Shown: piece after piece, positions 37,101-49,324 of the stretch | Layout of the letters: each line of letters begins with the position of its first letter | Position numbering within the stretch: the first letter of the stretch is position 1 | Assembly: GCA_951802425.1 (NCBI GenBank) | Contig: OX637800.1 | Coordinates: 1,364,001 to 1,428,000 of the forward strand | Origin: Clavaria fumosa | Lineage: Eukaryota; Basidiomycota; Agaricomycetes; Agaricales; Clavariaceae | Direction: 5' to 3' | DNA length: 64,000 nt | Notes under the pieces: generated by a model | Seen by the model: only the letters and a program-made list of their open reading frames with translations | What the model was told of the DNA's origin: nothing | The model's database searches: none | Translations under genes and position numbers: made by a program

Positions 37101-40100
37101 AATGCATTAAGCAAATGTCACTCACAGACGTCTCTTGTCCCAAAACAACTGCACACGAGCTCGTTGAATTGCACACTTATAATATGTAGAAGATGGGTTC
37201 ACACACCCGCATTGGCTCACTCATAGGGGAACAGTCGTATAACCAGAGATTTTTGCGAGCTCTTGTGATAGCGACATAGAGGCATTTGAGCTAGCCAAAT
37301 CGATGAAACGATCATGAATAAAAAGAACAGACGCATACTTCGTGGCACACGCTCGCATGATATCTCTCGTCAAATTTGGGGCATCGCACGACTGACGATC
37401 CAGATTCCAGTGCGTTGAGCACAACACGCCATTGAGATTCATTTGCTATGGATCGTGCAAAGAAATTGTATAACAGAACCTGAAAAATTGCTATTCAGTA
37501 GTCTGGTATCAATAGATGGAGTGGCCTTACATCATCGAATTCAAGGCCTTTGCTCTCGTACACAGTGCTGATGATGCAGAATTAAGACAATCATACTGAG
37601 CAACTTGGAGAAGATTCAGAAGAATCAACTGACAGAATAATTCCAAGATTTCCGAGCAGTTTCCGAAGCTCACGTTTACTCTCGAAATCGCGCACAATGA
37701 TGCCTGAGTTCATGGTGAGCTCGTCGAAAATGTAGTTGAAGTGAGGGCCACGGTACATTGCTCAGCACCAAATTCCAACCTGCCCTCTCTGAAAGACATC
37801 AAAAATGTGAGGCAATAAAATGAGCATCGTTCACATACTCAGTACCGAAAAGGAATTGTTCACATTCATACTCGTCTTCATCCCTTCCCGTTAGAAAAAT
37901 AGGTTTGACTCCATCTACGACACCTCGTTCAGGTGCAAGAACATCTATAGAATCAGGCCAAAATGCAGTGATGAGTTCTATAACTGAGTGCGCGCAATTG
38001 ACGATGCCGCCATGTGAGCGGTAGTTGACTGTTAATTGGAATGTTGCAGGCTCTTCGAACACGGATGTCGAAGGATGCGTTATTCCAGGCCTGGAATGCT
38101 GTCCAAAAAGTCAGGACATCAAAAAGTTTCCAATACCTGACGTGCGCGCACCTCAGCACGGTAAAGGAATGCTTTGAGATCGCCGAATCGAAAAGAGCTT
38201 CCGACGGAGATGGTTTGAGCAGTATCCCCAGCCCAAACGAGATGCTGAGAATTGTCACATAAACGCCTCAAGACTACGAGGAGAGGACGACAGGATTGTG
38301 AATAGGTCCATGAAAGAATCAGTAACGGAATGTCTACTCACGAAGAGCGTCGATGAGAAGATTGTCCTGCGCCTCATCGACACAGCTGCAAGAGATGATG
38401 AGAAGATGGGCTATCTAAAGGAATGTGTAAATCACACACAGGGTCTGAACTTTCTGGCCAGGCACCCCATGTTCGTCAAAGGCACGAAGGATGTCGTGTG
38501 CCCTGTCAAGACAATCAATAAGTGTAAAGATTTCAAGTATGTTGAGATTTACCGATCTGCAGTGTCACGATCACCACGTAGTTTCTGAAGACGAATGTAG
38601 GCCTCAAAGATGTTATAAATAAGAGTCCGACAAAAAGAGAAAGTTGACTGTGTTCGGTGGCTAAGTGCTTCGTAGGCCGTTCGACTCAAGAAACGCTTCG
38701 AGGAAGCCAAAGCCTCCTCCGAACCCTTGATTACGCCTAAGAATTAAAGTATAATCATGCTTTGTATAATGAATGTGTTTAAGGTAGACTTAACAACCTA
38801 CCTATGATTTCACTAAAGACTAATGACGAATCTGGTAATACACAAGTGAGAAAGGGGGCGAATTGGCAGGATCAAAGGAAATAATCGTACCCAGACCCTT
38901 GGTAAGATGTTGGGGGAAATGAGGCCAGTACGATGCGCGAAAATGGTCATACGTGATAAAGTTCGCTTCGCCCCTGGGATTGGGTCGCACAACGCATCCG
39001 TGGGCATTGTGATCACCATTTTGCAAGGACTGGATGTCCTTCTCAAGTAGTTGGCAGAGCTGGATTCAGTAACAGATGAGTGGTTGCCGACATACGGAAG
39101 ATATTGAAAGGATCCACACGTACCCTATCAAAAGTGATAAAAACCGGGAAATCATGAGCCTGAAGTCGGCTGAAGCGATCAGGAAGTGTCGATTGTGTAC
39201 GGAAGATGTCATCCGAGTCGATGAGGGTTCGTGAGGTGCCTCGCTCCTGGTTGTTGCTGCTGCTGCACTCCATTAGAGCATCAAGTTCCTCACGAGACGT
39301 CGGTCCAGAGGAAAGAGACTTCATGAGGTTTCCAAAGTACTCCTTGACGTTGTGTGCCAACATTTGGGATTTAGTGACAAACAATTGACGGAGTTCGCAT
39401 GGGTCATTGCTGTATGTCCTCTTGGCCTTTTCACATGCTGAAATCTTGAAAATCATTGCAGTTGTCTTTCTAGAAATCCGAATATGGAAGGCTGCAAAGA
39501 CTTGGGTGATCCCAGAAATTGGCTTACCCTGTGCCACTTCGCCCCAGAATGTAGCAGGACGAGTCATGACGAACAATGGCATTCTCTTGAGGCCTGTATG
39601 GTGGGGCTCAGATAGGCCAAAACAGAGTGAATAGATGGGGAACAGACGATAGCAAGGGGACATGCTGGACATCATCGTCGGCGAGGATGCCTGTGCTCCA
39701 ATACTCAGCATTTCGCTAGGTTTTTGAGGTAGTAGTACACGAACTGCGTAAAAACGTCTATATCAATCCAGAGAACTTATCAGATTTACTGTCAAAAGAA
39801 GGACTGATTAGATGTACCTTGGAGAATGTTACGAATTTCTCTAGCCTGGACGAAGAAAGAAAGCAAGATCAGTATGCCATTCGCTGAATCGCAGAGGAAC
39901 GCATACACCAAGATCGTATGGACCTGATGCAATATCACTAGATCAAAGGCATGGGAGGGAGCTAAGCCATGGCCACTCACTTCATCTCGAATATCGTCGG
40001 GCACATTACACCGGATCTCATACTCATCGGCACAATCCTTTGCGGGCGTCGGCCATGAAATTGGTAAAAACGCGTCCGGCCGATCACCAGTTGCTCGTCT

Positions 40101-41681
40101 CATGTTACGTCTTTGAAAGGCGTGTCAAAATAAAAAGGAATAAGAGGGTGATAGAAAAAGCCAGAAATACCTTTTTCTGTACTCTTTGCCTCTCTTTGCC
40201 TGTTGTTGTGATATCGAGTCCCAAAGGCGGTGGTCAAGCTGTTGATGGGTATACATACCCCATATAATCAAAACTGAAGGACAAAGAAGAAGCACATCAG
40301 ATCCTAGCTTCGGCCAAAGCCGAAGAAGGCCACTGACCCTGATGCTCAACCTAATGATACATTGGGAAGGAAACAGAAACTTCATGCAAGGCATGGGATG
40401 AATATCAATCAAGCACGAACATTCGTTGCGGGGTCCGCCTTGCAATCAACTTGGTACACGAGACGTATATCGCCTGTCACCCACGCCTTATATATCGGAA
40501 ACCCCGAACGACCACCGCTTAGCCGTTTATAGTTGTTCGTGGAGAATTTACCCCGTGAGAGTTCCCTGAGGATCAGGTGGGGGTTCAGTGGTCATCAGAG
40601 CGTGGAAACGAGTAGGAAGGCTTACACAAGTTTGTTGACGTACGCATTTAAACGACTCATGTCCGACTTGAGCACTTTCCGAAAATCACGGACAGCACGT
40701 TTCGATAACAGGACTTGCCACTCCCCAAACACATCTGTGTCATGGGTATATAGCGTGTCGCTCAATGCGAGGATTCGCGGGTTATCTGACGGCGTCGTAG
40801 TAGATTGAACCATCATAATAGATTGTGTCGTCATTAGTCCGCCGACAATCTCAGGTGCCGCGGAACGGGTGACGGTCCGCGAGCTATATTCGTCTCGTAT
40901 TGACGCATATAGCTCCGGGTCCCGAAGCAGGGCCAGATAGTACTGAAATTCATCAGGCATCGAAAAGCATTTATGCTCGGGAGTAGAAAGGGAGAATATC
41001 ACCTCCAGCGCCGATTTCTGTGCAGTCAAGAGTTTACACGCTATAGCTGCTGCTTCCTGCTCTGTGGCAGGCGTCTCGTATCCGAGTAGTTCGAATGCGT
41101 CAGGATCGTGTTGCCCACTCGAGCTGCCTCTCGCGCGCATTGTCGTATGGCGGGACTTATGCCTGTGTGCCGCCTGCGCATTGTGCTTGCGTTTTCTCGG
41201 GGAGGACATCCCAGGGGCGAGAGTATGTAAAGCTGCTTCCGCCTGTTTGACTCCCTCTCTGTATGCATTGAGCTTGTTGAGCGTGTCTCGCTCGAGGGGG
41301 AGTGATACATCAAGGAAGTACAGAGATAATCTCTGAAGCAGCTTGCAATGCTGCGATGCGAAGAACGCGTCCGGATTGTTGTTCGGAAAGGCATCCAGTA
41401 TCCATCGCGATAACGGGCATCGTTCACTCAAAGCTGGTATGTTTGATTCAAGGATTGGAGTGATGGTTCTATGATTGGCATTGGTACTCACACGCAATGA
41501 CAGATTCGAAAAGATTAGGTGTGGAGAGGAGACGTTCAACATAGGTCTCGACGTGCGACTCAGAGAGTACGCTCTCCAATCTTGAGACCGCAACTTCGAA
41601 GTCAATAGCTGTCGTTAGTGAACCTGAGTTGAAGAATCTGAGTACGTTGACGGCAGAGGTTTGACGACGCGTTCCGCTCAT
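34172..41681 (-). CDS. Giant UvrD-like SF1 helicase with TPR C-terminal half, copy C
   Basis: Starts at ATG 41681 (MSGTRRQTSAVNV). Same order as copy B: N-terminal helical part (40622-41681), beta module with VTGDIRLVYQVDC (40450-40560), MYTHQQLDHRLWD (40200-40260), Walker A LGRSGTGK/TTAM split by an intron (39450-39560), DEAQDNLLIDALR (38345-38385), GDTAQTI (38195-38230), VNYRSHGGIVN (37995-38045), ESKGLEFDD (37535-37565), the motif VI arginine segment (about 37205-37290), TPR-like repeats (36070-37130), and LPRRWILKVLSTPQ (34780-34990). Ends LWR-stop at 34172-34174, like copy B, without the acidic/IQ-like tail of copy A. In the downstream short exon frame seen after B's stop, copy C has indels, which supports the stop at 34172 as the true end in both. 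Helicase motifs are intact; function unknown. Confidence 0.8.
38639..39024. repeat. Near-identical tract shared with 30316-30703 (gene conversion)
   Basis: Partner of the tract in copy B. It includes exon and intron sequence around the segment encoding YWPHFPQHLTKGL of the helicase 1B region. Confidence 0.75.
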
Positions 41682-42120
41682 TGTTGCACAAGCAAATGGC
41701 AGAGAAAAGAACGGCGAGCTGTGCACGACGGCGTGGTGTTATGTAGGCCCTAGAGCCACTCCAACGAATCAATTGCATTTCCCAGTTCCAGTTGAAGTGT
41801 ACCGAGTCTCTGGAAACCGCAGCAACGTATTCATAATTCAATGCCTATATCGGGGCTTACATTATGTAATTTTTGGGAACGTGTGCTCGTCGATGTGGAG
41901 AGCGGTGCACTCGTCCTCTCAGAGCTCGACTTAGTCACTCAACGTCGAAGCAAAGCCGTCGTGGACTCGTACGCGTGTGCCGTGTGCCCAAAGCGGAGGA
42001 AGGCACGTCAGATGCCATCTGGCTTACACATCAGCTCTCGACTTCCTTACCAATCATGTCTGGGGTTGGGCGTATAAGAAGAGTCCGTGTTGAGCGGACA
42101 ACGCCTCGTTAGTGGTGAAC
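41682..42120. promoter_or_regulatory. Divergent promoter region between helicase C (-) and SDR gene (+)
   Basis: About 440 bases separate the two start codons. The helicase-proximal 300 bases are duplicated from or into the region upstream of copy B; the SDR-proximal part is unique. No certain TATA box. Confidence 0.4.
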
Positions 42121-43401
42121 ATGTCTGCCATTGCCGCTGCTGCTATTCGTCCTGTCCTGGTCGTCGCTGGTCTTGGTGTGGGTGGTGGAACGGGCGCCGC
42201 TACGGCGTATGTCGCGATATTGCTCACCCCTCGACCATCGCTAACTTGCCTTGACTCCCAGCCGTACATTCTCTAAGGCTGGGTACAGCGTTGCCCTCAT
42301 GGCCCGCAATGCAGACTCCGTCAATGCTCTCGCTAAAGAGATCAACGACGACGGCGGAGATGTGCGCATCCAAATTCCTTAAATCATCTCTACTGCTCCA
42401 TCTTATACTTCCGCTGGTCAGGCCATCCCGCTTCCCTTGCCTTCCTACACCCCAGAAGCCATAACCACTGCCTTCGGTACACTCAAATCCCACCCCGTCA
42501 AGTCCACTCTTCCCACAGGCACCAAGTACCAGCTCCGCGGCGCGCTCTTCAACGCCGGTTTCGGCGTCTGGAAGCCTTTTCTCAGTCTTACCCCGGAAAA
42601 CGTACGCGAAGCCGTCGACACCAACATAATTGCTGCCTTCGCCTTTGCACGCGAGGCCCTTCTCCTCTTCAAGGAGAACGATATCGCTATCGCAGGCGAT
42701 GAATCCAGCAAGGTCCGCGGCAAGCGTGGATTTTTGTTCTTTACAGGCGCTACCGCCTCCCTCAGGGGCAACACATCTACGAGTGCATTCGCCGCTGGCA
42801 AGTTCGGCGTCAGGGCTTTGAGTCAGAGCCTGGCCAAGGAATTTGGCAAGGAGAACATTCACGTGGGGCATTGCCGTTTCTCTGATGTCTTTCCACATTT
42901 TAACACAAGTGTTTCGTGCCCCTTTTCATCTAGGTTGCTCATGTGAGTCCCTGACTATCAATCCTAAAGCTCGAACACTCCTCACGTATTGCACCGCGCA
43001 TATGCATTAGCTCATCATTGATGGCGGTCAGTGCCTGCATTTTCTTTCCTGTAACTCTTTTCACAACGCTCTTTCGCTTTGCAGGTATCATGACTACCCA
43101 GTCCCTTGCACGTCGCGGAGACCCTGCATGGGAGCAAAACGCAGACGCAAGGCTCACCCCGGAGGGCGTCGCTCAGGTGAGGTCATCCCACACCCCACAT
43201 TTTGCACTATCTGGTCTATTATTGCTGCTCGTCCAAGCCACTGACAGCATTCCCCTTACATCTCAGGCCTACTTCTACCTGGCCAACCAAGAACGGTCGA
43301 CGTGGACTTGGGAGTTGGACCGTACGTTCGAGCCATCTTGCCTTGCCTTGAAGCTGACGCTCTACACAAAAACAGTCCGCCCAGCTCACGAGAAATGGTG
43401 A
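42121..43401 (+). CDS. Short-chain dehydrogenase/reductase (SDR), eight exons with two micro-exons
   Basis: Exons 42121-42206, 42262-42361, 42422-42862, 42934-42942, 43011-43026, 43085-43176, 43267-43321 and 43376-43401 join in phase to 825 nt (274 residues). The Rossmann N-terminus LVVAGLGVGGGTGAATA is an SDR Gly-rich turn of the type found in atypical members; YSVALMARNADS follows, then ALFNAGFGVWKPF, FFTGATASLRGN (the Ser-bearing strand), FAAGKFGVRALSQSLAKEFGKENIHV, VAHLIIDGGIMTT and the C-terminus TWELDLRPAHEKW. The usual catalytic Tyr-x-x-x-Lys is replaced by Phe-Ala-Ala-Gly-Lys, so normal SDR chemistry is doubtful. Micro-exons of 9 nt (Val-Ala-His) and 16 nt restore the conserved block. 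An in-frame TAA at 42380 falls inside a 60 nt intron. Confidence 0.85.
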
Positions 43402-43759
43402 GATGCGCATTACGGAAGGGATTACTTTATCCCAGTTGGGAATCGATGGGAGGCACGTGTATGAGACGTGTACAGTCGGCTTGAAATGTAATAATAATCA
43501 TGCAAATTTTCTCGTTATCGTCTTTTCAGAGAACTGTCGGAATGGCTTGAGTACCGGGATATGGTCAACGACGAGAATGTTCTCGCAGAACTGAAAATAC
43601 ATAGACGATCGACGCTCATACAAGTTAGCCTGGGAACAAATACATCGTGAATGGATACATCTTTGAGACCGTTAAGAGAAACAGTGATTGTGAACGGTGG
43701 CCAAGGCGTCCTTCCAGAACATAGGAATCCAAAATACAAGTCGTATCTAGGGCAGAAAG
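43402..43759. other. Convergent intergenic region
   Basis: Between the SDR stop (+) and the Fab1-like stop (-). Short open frames occur on both strands, none convincing. Both 3' UTRs are expected here. Confidence 0.4.
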
Positions 43760-46700
43760 TCATAGCACGCTAGGCAGCAAATCAGGGTCGCTGATAGTCT
43801 TAAAATCATCCATTGGCTTGCTCCATTTATCTAACATTTAGAGCAAAAATGGCAGCGCGTGAGGAGGGCGTCAGCAGGGAGGGAAAGAAAAAGACGCACC
43901 AGGACAAGCCACAAAATACCCTTCCAATGCCGTAGCAAAGCGGTCTCGGTACTTGGCAGGAGGCACCACAGTGATTTGCTTCCCTGCCGAGTTTAACCCT
44001 TGCTTCGCTTTGTGCTCGAGCGTCTTCGCAAACGTGTAGCTCCCTTTGAACAGGGGTTTGCATGACAGTAAAATGAAAGAGAGGATTGGGCTTGCCTATA
44101 GTGTCTACCAGCCCGCAAGCGATCTCTCTCCGTTCCTCGTCAACACCAAGTAGAAGCCTTGAGTGGGCGTGTAAAGTCAACGTGAATTATTCGTTATCGG
44201 TAGCCCAGACGCACGAGTAATCCATGATGTTGCTCTTCATTAAAAATTCCGAATCATGCTTGATCGCCTCTTGGAGCACAAATTTCGAATGCGGACGAAG
44301 GAGCATCTGAGATCGCTGTTGGTCTATATCGATAAATCAAGAATGAAAAAAGGGACCACATCGTCGTTTTCCAGCCAGGAATGACATACCTTGTATCCAA
44401 TCTCCATCATACATCGTCCTCGAATGACTAGACTCACTACCAGCGTTGCCCGAAGCCTTAGCTTTCCGGCTCTGGATTCCCTTCAAGTCGAACGTTCTCG
44501 AAATTTTCCGGTCATAAAACAGATTCTCCATGACAAGAAGATCAGCTTTCGCCTGAGTCGTGCCGCTCTCCAGGTTCTTGATCTCAATGGTGTAGAACCC
44601 CATTACTTTCGCGAGCGCGGTCGGTCTCCCGCTTGTGGACTCCATATATCGGAAATACGAGGGGCCTAGCTCGATTAAAACCTGACTGTTCTCGAATAGG
44701 CATTGTCACAAAAGTAAGAAAGTTGGAAAACGAACAGATCATCCACGTTCCACGCATCGACCAACGACTTGATGATGAACCGACTGTCCGAGGTCTTCCA
44801 AAAGTTAGACTTGCTCTTCCCGCCTTCCGCTGCCCAGTTCGCGCTCCTGTGCAGACTCTTTGAATAGACGTCATCGATTCCACAACGCCTCCGGAGCTCG
44901 TCAAACTGCTTGGCGTAGTACACCGTGCAGCTAAACTTGACACGTTTGCCAATGGTCCACTCGTACTTGATATGCGGCCGGTCTTCCGCAGCGCTGTCCC
45001 CAGACAGGCGAGTGAGGTGGTCCTTGAACGGGGTGCGTGGCTGCAGCCGCTCGCCCGTGTTGAGCACGTACCGCATGGCGTTGCTCAAGCTGCTAGCGAG
45101 CGTATCTGTGAATCTGTATGGAGTCGGCGTTGTAGTCCCGCTGTCCGCCAGCTGATGCGTATCTGTTTTGGGTAAGTCATTCTTCGGCGGTGGAGTAGGG
45201 GGAAGCTCTGCGCTGGGGCTGGCCGTGGAGCTATTGTCAGACGACGCGATCGAGAGCGCTTGGTCTCTTCCCGTAATCTCACCAGCGTCCGACGCAAGAG
45301 ATGGCCCGAGTATGCCCGATTCAGAAGTCTTAGTGACCATGTCATGCGCGACCTTCACAGCAGCCCCGTCCAATCCAGAAAAACGATCAACCCAAGCAGG
45401 TTGGCCTTTGTGATCCACGGGAGGAATGTATACCGGGGTGGTCGTCGAGGGGTTCGAGCCGATACTGGCAGCGCCTTGGTTGTCAAGAGGCCTTTGCTGG
45501 CGCAAGACGTCGCGAAGCGAAAGCAGGGATGTTGGGTCACGAGGGTGTTCCTTACGAGTGATGACAACGGAACACTCTTCAGTCACGGCCCAGTACGCCT
45601 CTTGATCTGGATCCGGGTCAGGCAGGGCGAGCGAAGATGGTGAGAACAGTCGATTCGACAGGAAGGAGGACACGTTGCCCAACGTGGATGATGGATAAGT
45701 AACTGGAGTAACAGATGGGTTCGAGCGCAAAGTTGCCACATTCGCTAATTCACGTTGATAATCCGGAGAGCTAGCGTAAAGTTAGGGTAAGCAACGACAG
45801 AAAATGGCTAAAAATACTCACCCTATTGTGAAGGCAATGATACTTCCCCAATCATCCTCTCTTACAATGACGTTACCTCTAGGAACAGCGTGACAACCTT
45901 TCGACCACCACTCTGGTTCGTTCACGCTTAGCGGCAACGCGCTGAGTGACACATTGACAACTGGCGGCAGATGCTTGCACTGCCACGCGACAAGTCGCTT
46001 CCTGGCCCCTTTTGCGGACAAATAGAAAGCTCTCCGGACATCGTTGAGAGTAGAATGTGGAGTTTGCACTAGCTGTGCGTATAAATCCTGCTCTAGTCGC
46101 TGGAACGTTAGTCTCATGCCGATGAGAAGAGCTGCGGGGTCAGAAGTCGCTTCAGAAGACATCTTAGGGCCTTTTTGCGTTGAGGCAGACGATGGTGAAG
46201 TTGAAATCGAAGTGCGATCGGGAGGCGAGTCTATCTGATGCGGTAATCCTTCCTGAAAGGGAGATTGGGGAGCGCTCAGGAGAAGGTCAGGCGGCCAATC
46301 AGCATCAACGGAGCGCGGGCCCGCCATTTCTGTTGCAAACTCAAACGAATCATCCGTAGATGGCAGGCGGGGTAAAGTCTTGCGGTACGTGGTTGTAGCG
46401 GTTACGTCGGTAAAAGCCTCTTCCTGTAAGCATTGTCACGCGATGACTAATGAGCAATCATCAGGAAGGCTCACTAGCTTGTCCAAATGATCGGACACTC
46501 CCTCCCAAAATAGTTTGATCTCGCGTCTGAGAGCCCTCTTGTCGTCGGCACTACTCTCAGGGAAAATGTCGCCATCTTGGATAGAAATAGCAGCACCTTT
46601 TGAGCCTCCACTGACTGTACCCCCTCCCTGCGTTTCGCCTTCCGACATCACCTGTAACCGGGGAATGCGAATTTCGAAGATATCATGTATGACCGAAAGT

Positions 46701-48967
46701 GATAGCGATACCACATGGGATTGGGAAGAGAAGTGACGAATGATATTTAGTCGGGAATCAGGTAGCGGACAGGCAGACGCAGGAGAGGGCACCGGCTGTT
46801 CGGGAGGCGACGTGTGGTCGCAAATTGAAGGCGTCAATGTGCAAACCGCAGGAGAATAGAAAAGAAGTTCTAGGAACTTGGAGAAGGACAGTAGGCTATA
46901 TAGCTGTCAGCGGGCATGGAATGGCAAAGGATGGTCTTTGACGACTTACTAGGTGCCATCAGTCATCTCCTTCCTTTCAGTTTTCCCATTGCACACTTGA
47001 CAGCTTTGCCATAGCTCAAATTTCTCGCCCTGGCCGCCCTCGGAGTTAATGTGCGGTTGGACATCCATGGTGATCTTCAATCCATTATGTATCAGGCGGA
47101 GTTGATGTTGCCCACGCTTATAATGACAACCGGGCGTGTCACAAGGATATTCTGCACCTTCGCATAGGTCGGAGATCACTTCACCCAGCATCTTATCCGC
47201 ACCGCGGTGGCGAGAGTAGTATCGGAAAGTGACCCAGCGTGGATGACCACATGTTGCCACCTGAGAGGATGGGGAATCACTCGAAGATTTGTGTGAAGGG
47301 CCAGCGGACGACTTCGGTGGAGGTCGCCCAGGAGGAAGCGTTTGTGATGAGGATGGGGCCAAGAGTGGGACGTGCTGCGAATACAGAACGGAAAGTTGCT
47401 GTTGTCTAACAAATCCTGCTGCCCCGCCCATTCCTACGCCTTGAGACTCGTTCTCCCAACCCAGAATCGTGGACAGGCTCGCGATTTCATCGCCCATCAG
47501 CTTTCTTGGCCCTTGTCGCATCTCCTTCTCGGACAATGAAATGATCAGGGGTGGCGGTGGAAAGGCCACACCAACTGACGTGGAAAGCAACCCCTTCCAT
47601 CTCTCGAGTTGTTCCAATATTGATGTAAAGAATGCCTTGGACTCTGCTGGACGTTTTTGTGAAGTGGAAGGAGAACGATTGCCTTTGAAGGACAGCCTCC
47701 GCGGCCGACCGGTAGCACTTTCATCAGTGGGGCGTAAAGCGGGATCCGAAGGGGACGAGAGTAAATCCAGGGACCGACGGCGACCAGATGCATGCTCAGT
47801 AGTAAGCGTTCGGTGGAGAACATGAGCAGTCTTCTTAGAAAAGTATGAGAAAATGGCGGTTTTCAAGAACGCATGCCGACTGGGATGTTTTGAGTTGGAT
47901 GTGTCGTGTTTTCTAGCCTCTGATAATACAGGTGGAGGCAACGTAGCATGGGCTGGCATCGCTGTGGACTTCAGATACTCAAGTTTGACACCTGAATTGG
48001 CCAGGAAATGTTGCTCGAGTAGAAGCGACAGGTATATGTATACTGATATGCGCAGAATTCTGCAGAGAATGCTATGCTGGATCGGAGAATGTATGCCTCT
48101 GAACGTGAAATTCCCGCCGACCACTTGCAAATTGTCGTCTTCTGACAGGTGGGCATCAACTGAAATATAATGAGACGAGTTAATCGTATTCCAATAAGTA
48201 GAAATCTGACCGTCCCATTCGTCTAAGCCGTACAAGACGATGCTATCGGTGACGTTGTGACTCTGGTGATGGTCAGGTAGACAAAATACACCGGATTTAA
48301 ACGAACAAGAAACGTTCGCGGGAATAATGTCAAAACCGCAGTCTTCACCAGGGAGAACGACACCACTGCCTGGCGCCACAGTCAACAGTACATGCTTGCG
48401 GGAGGGTCTTGGCGAAGGAATGACTGGTTTCGCCACCAAGTGTTTGATCTGTTCGAGAGCGAACGCAGTGTCCGTATTGCGGCTTTGAGGAGAGCGGCTT
48501 TTCGCAAAGAGGCCTCTCCGGTCTGAGGCCCACGACTCGGATGAGGAGTCCAAACTTGAACAGTTGTCTGTGGATTGAGAATTGTGTCCTTTCCCAACCT
48601 TCTCCAGCACAATCTGCTCTTCATTCGCCTTCTTGGTCTCCTTGTCTCTCTTGGCTTCCATGTCCCTCTTGGCCTCCTTTTCTCTCTTGACTTCCTTGGC
48701 CCTTTTGACCGTCCCGGTCCTCCTCAGACCAGCCAGCCAACCACCATAGGCGATACTGGCTCCAAGTTCTACTAGAGCGCTCTCCAGAGCCAGAGCCCAA
48801 GTCTCTCTCTCTCCTCCGTGAAGTACATTATGTTCATGTTCCGACAGCAGAGAACGTATGAATGCAGCGAGGTGCTGTTGAGATTGGATGGTGAGCGTGG
48901 CCACGTTCTGCGAGTTCAACCGCCGACGTGGGATCGCTGGAAGAGGCTTTTGACCACTGGCTGCCAT
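43760..48967 (-). CDS. Fab1/PIKfyve-like phosphatidylinositol phosphate kinase without FYVE domain
   Basis: Starts at ATG 48967 (MAASGQKPLPAIP) in a 2 kb exon and ends at TGA 43760-43762; the last exon is 43760-43830. N-terminal part: helical, with a Lys/Glu-rich coiled stretch, then a Cys-rich segment (WVTFRYYSRHRGADKML, CDTPGCHYKRGQHQLRLIHNG, CQVCNGK) typical of the Fab1 middle region. C-terminal kinase: VIVREDDWGSIIAFTIGSPDYQ, FSCTVYYAKQFDELRRRCGI, FWKTSDSRFIIKSLVDAW (ATP-site Lys), FDLKGIQSRKAKASG, MDYSLLLGVDEE (split by an intron), YTFAKTLEHKAKQG, and VVPPAKYRDRFATAL. Fab1 makes PI(3,5)P2 from PI3P on vacuole and endosome membranes. No FYVE or TCP-1 chaperonin-like part is present upstream; cyclophilin H begins 360 bp away, so they are not simply missed. 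Confidence 0.85.
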
Positions 48968-49324
48968 AAAGTCCTTGCGAGTTCGTGAGCGTGCGTGACT
49001 AACTCGAGGGCACCATGTTTTACACCAGGCTGCTGATTCTGAAATGAGGGTCAATTGCCCGTAGCACGTGGTGTTTAGGTGCCAAAGACTTCCGCAACAT
49101 TACACAAAGGGACCAGTATAAACGTTCAATTCAACGTTCAACAGATACAATTGAGCAATGAAAATTTGAAAAGGGAAGATTCGATATTCGGCCCTTATTG
49201 CAACATGGTTGAAAGGACGGTTGACGTAGTAGATCAATAGCGATACCAAAAGGCTTATTGTGGAATATCTTCTACATCTCCCCACACTCTGTGACCGCAT
49301 AAGACTCTGGTTAAATCTATAAAA

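Larger units (their letters stand above)
33721..41990. repeat. Tandem duplication unit 2 (about 8.27 kb)
   Basis: Second unit of the segmental duplication: BAR/IMD-like 3' relic, helicase C and its upstream region. Homology with unit 1 fades near 41990, before the start of the short-chain dehydrogenase gene. Confidence 0.7.

Noticed and set aside
42380..42382. In-frame TAA in the SDR gene, suggesting a pseudogene
   Set aside because: A 60-nt GT...AG intron (42362-42421) removes it, keeps phase and joins the protein where the family expects.
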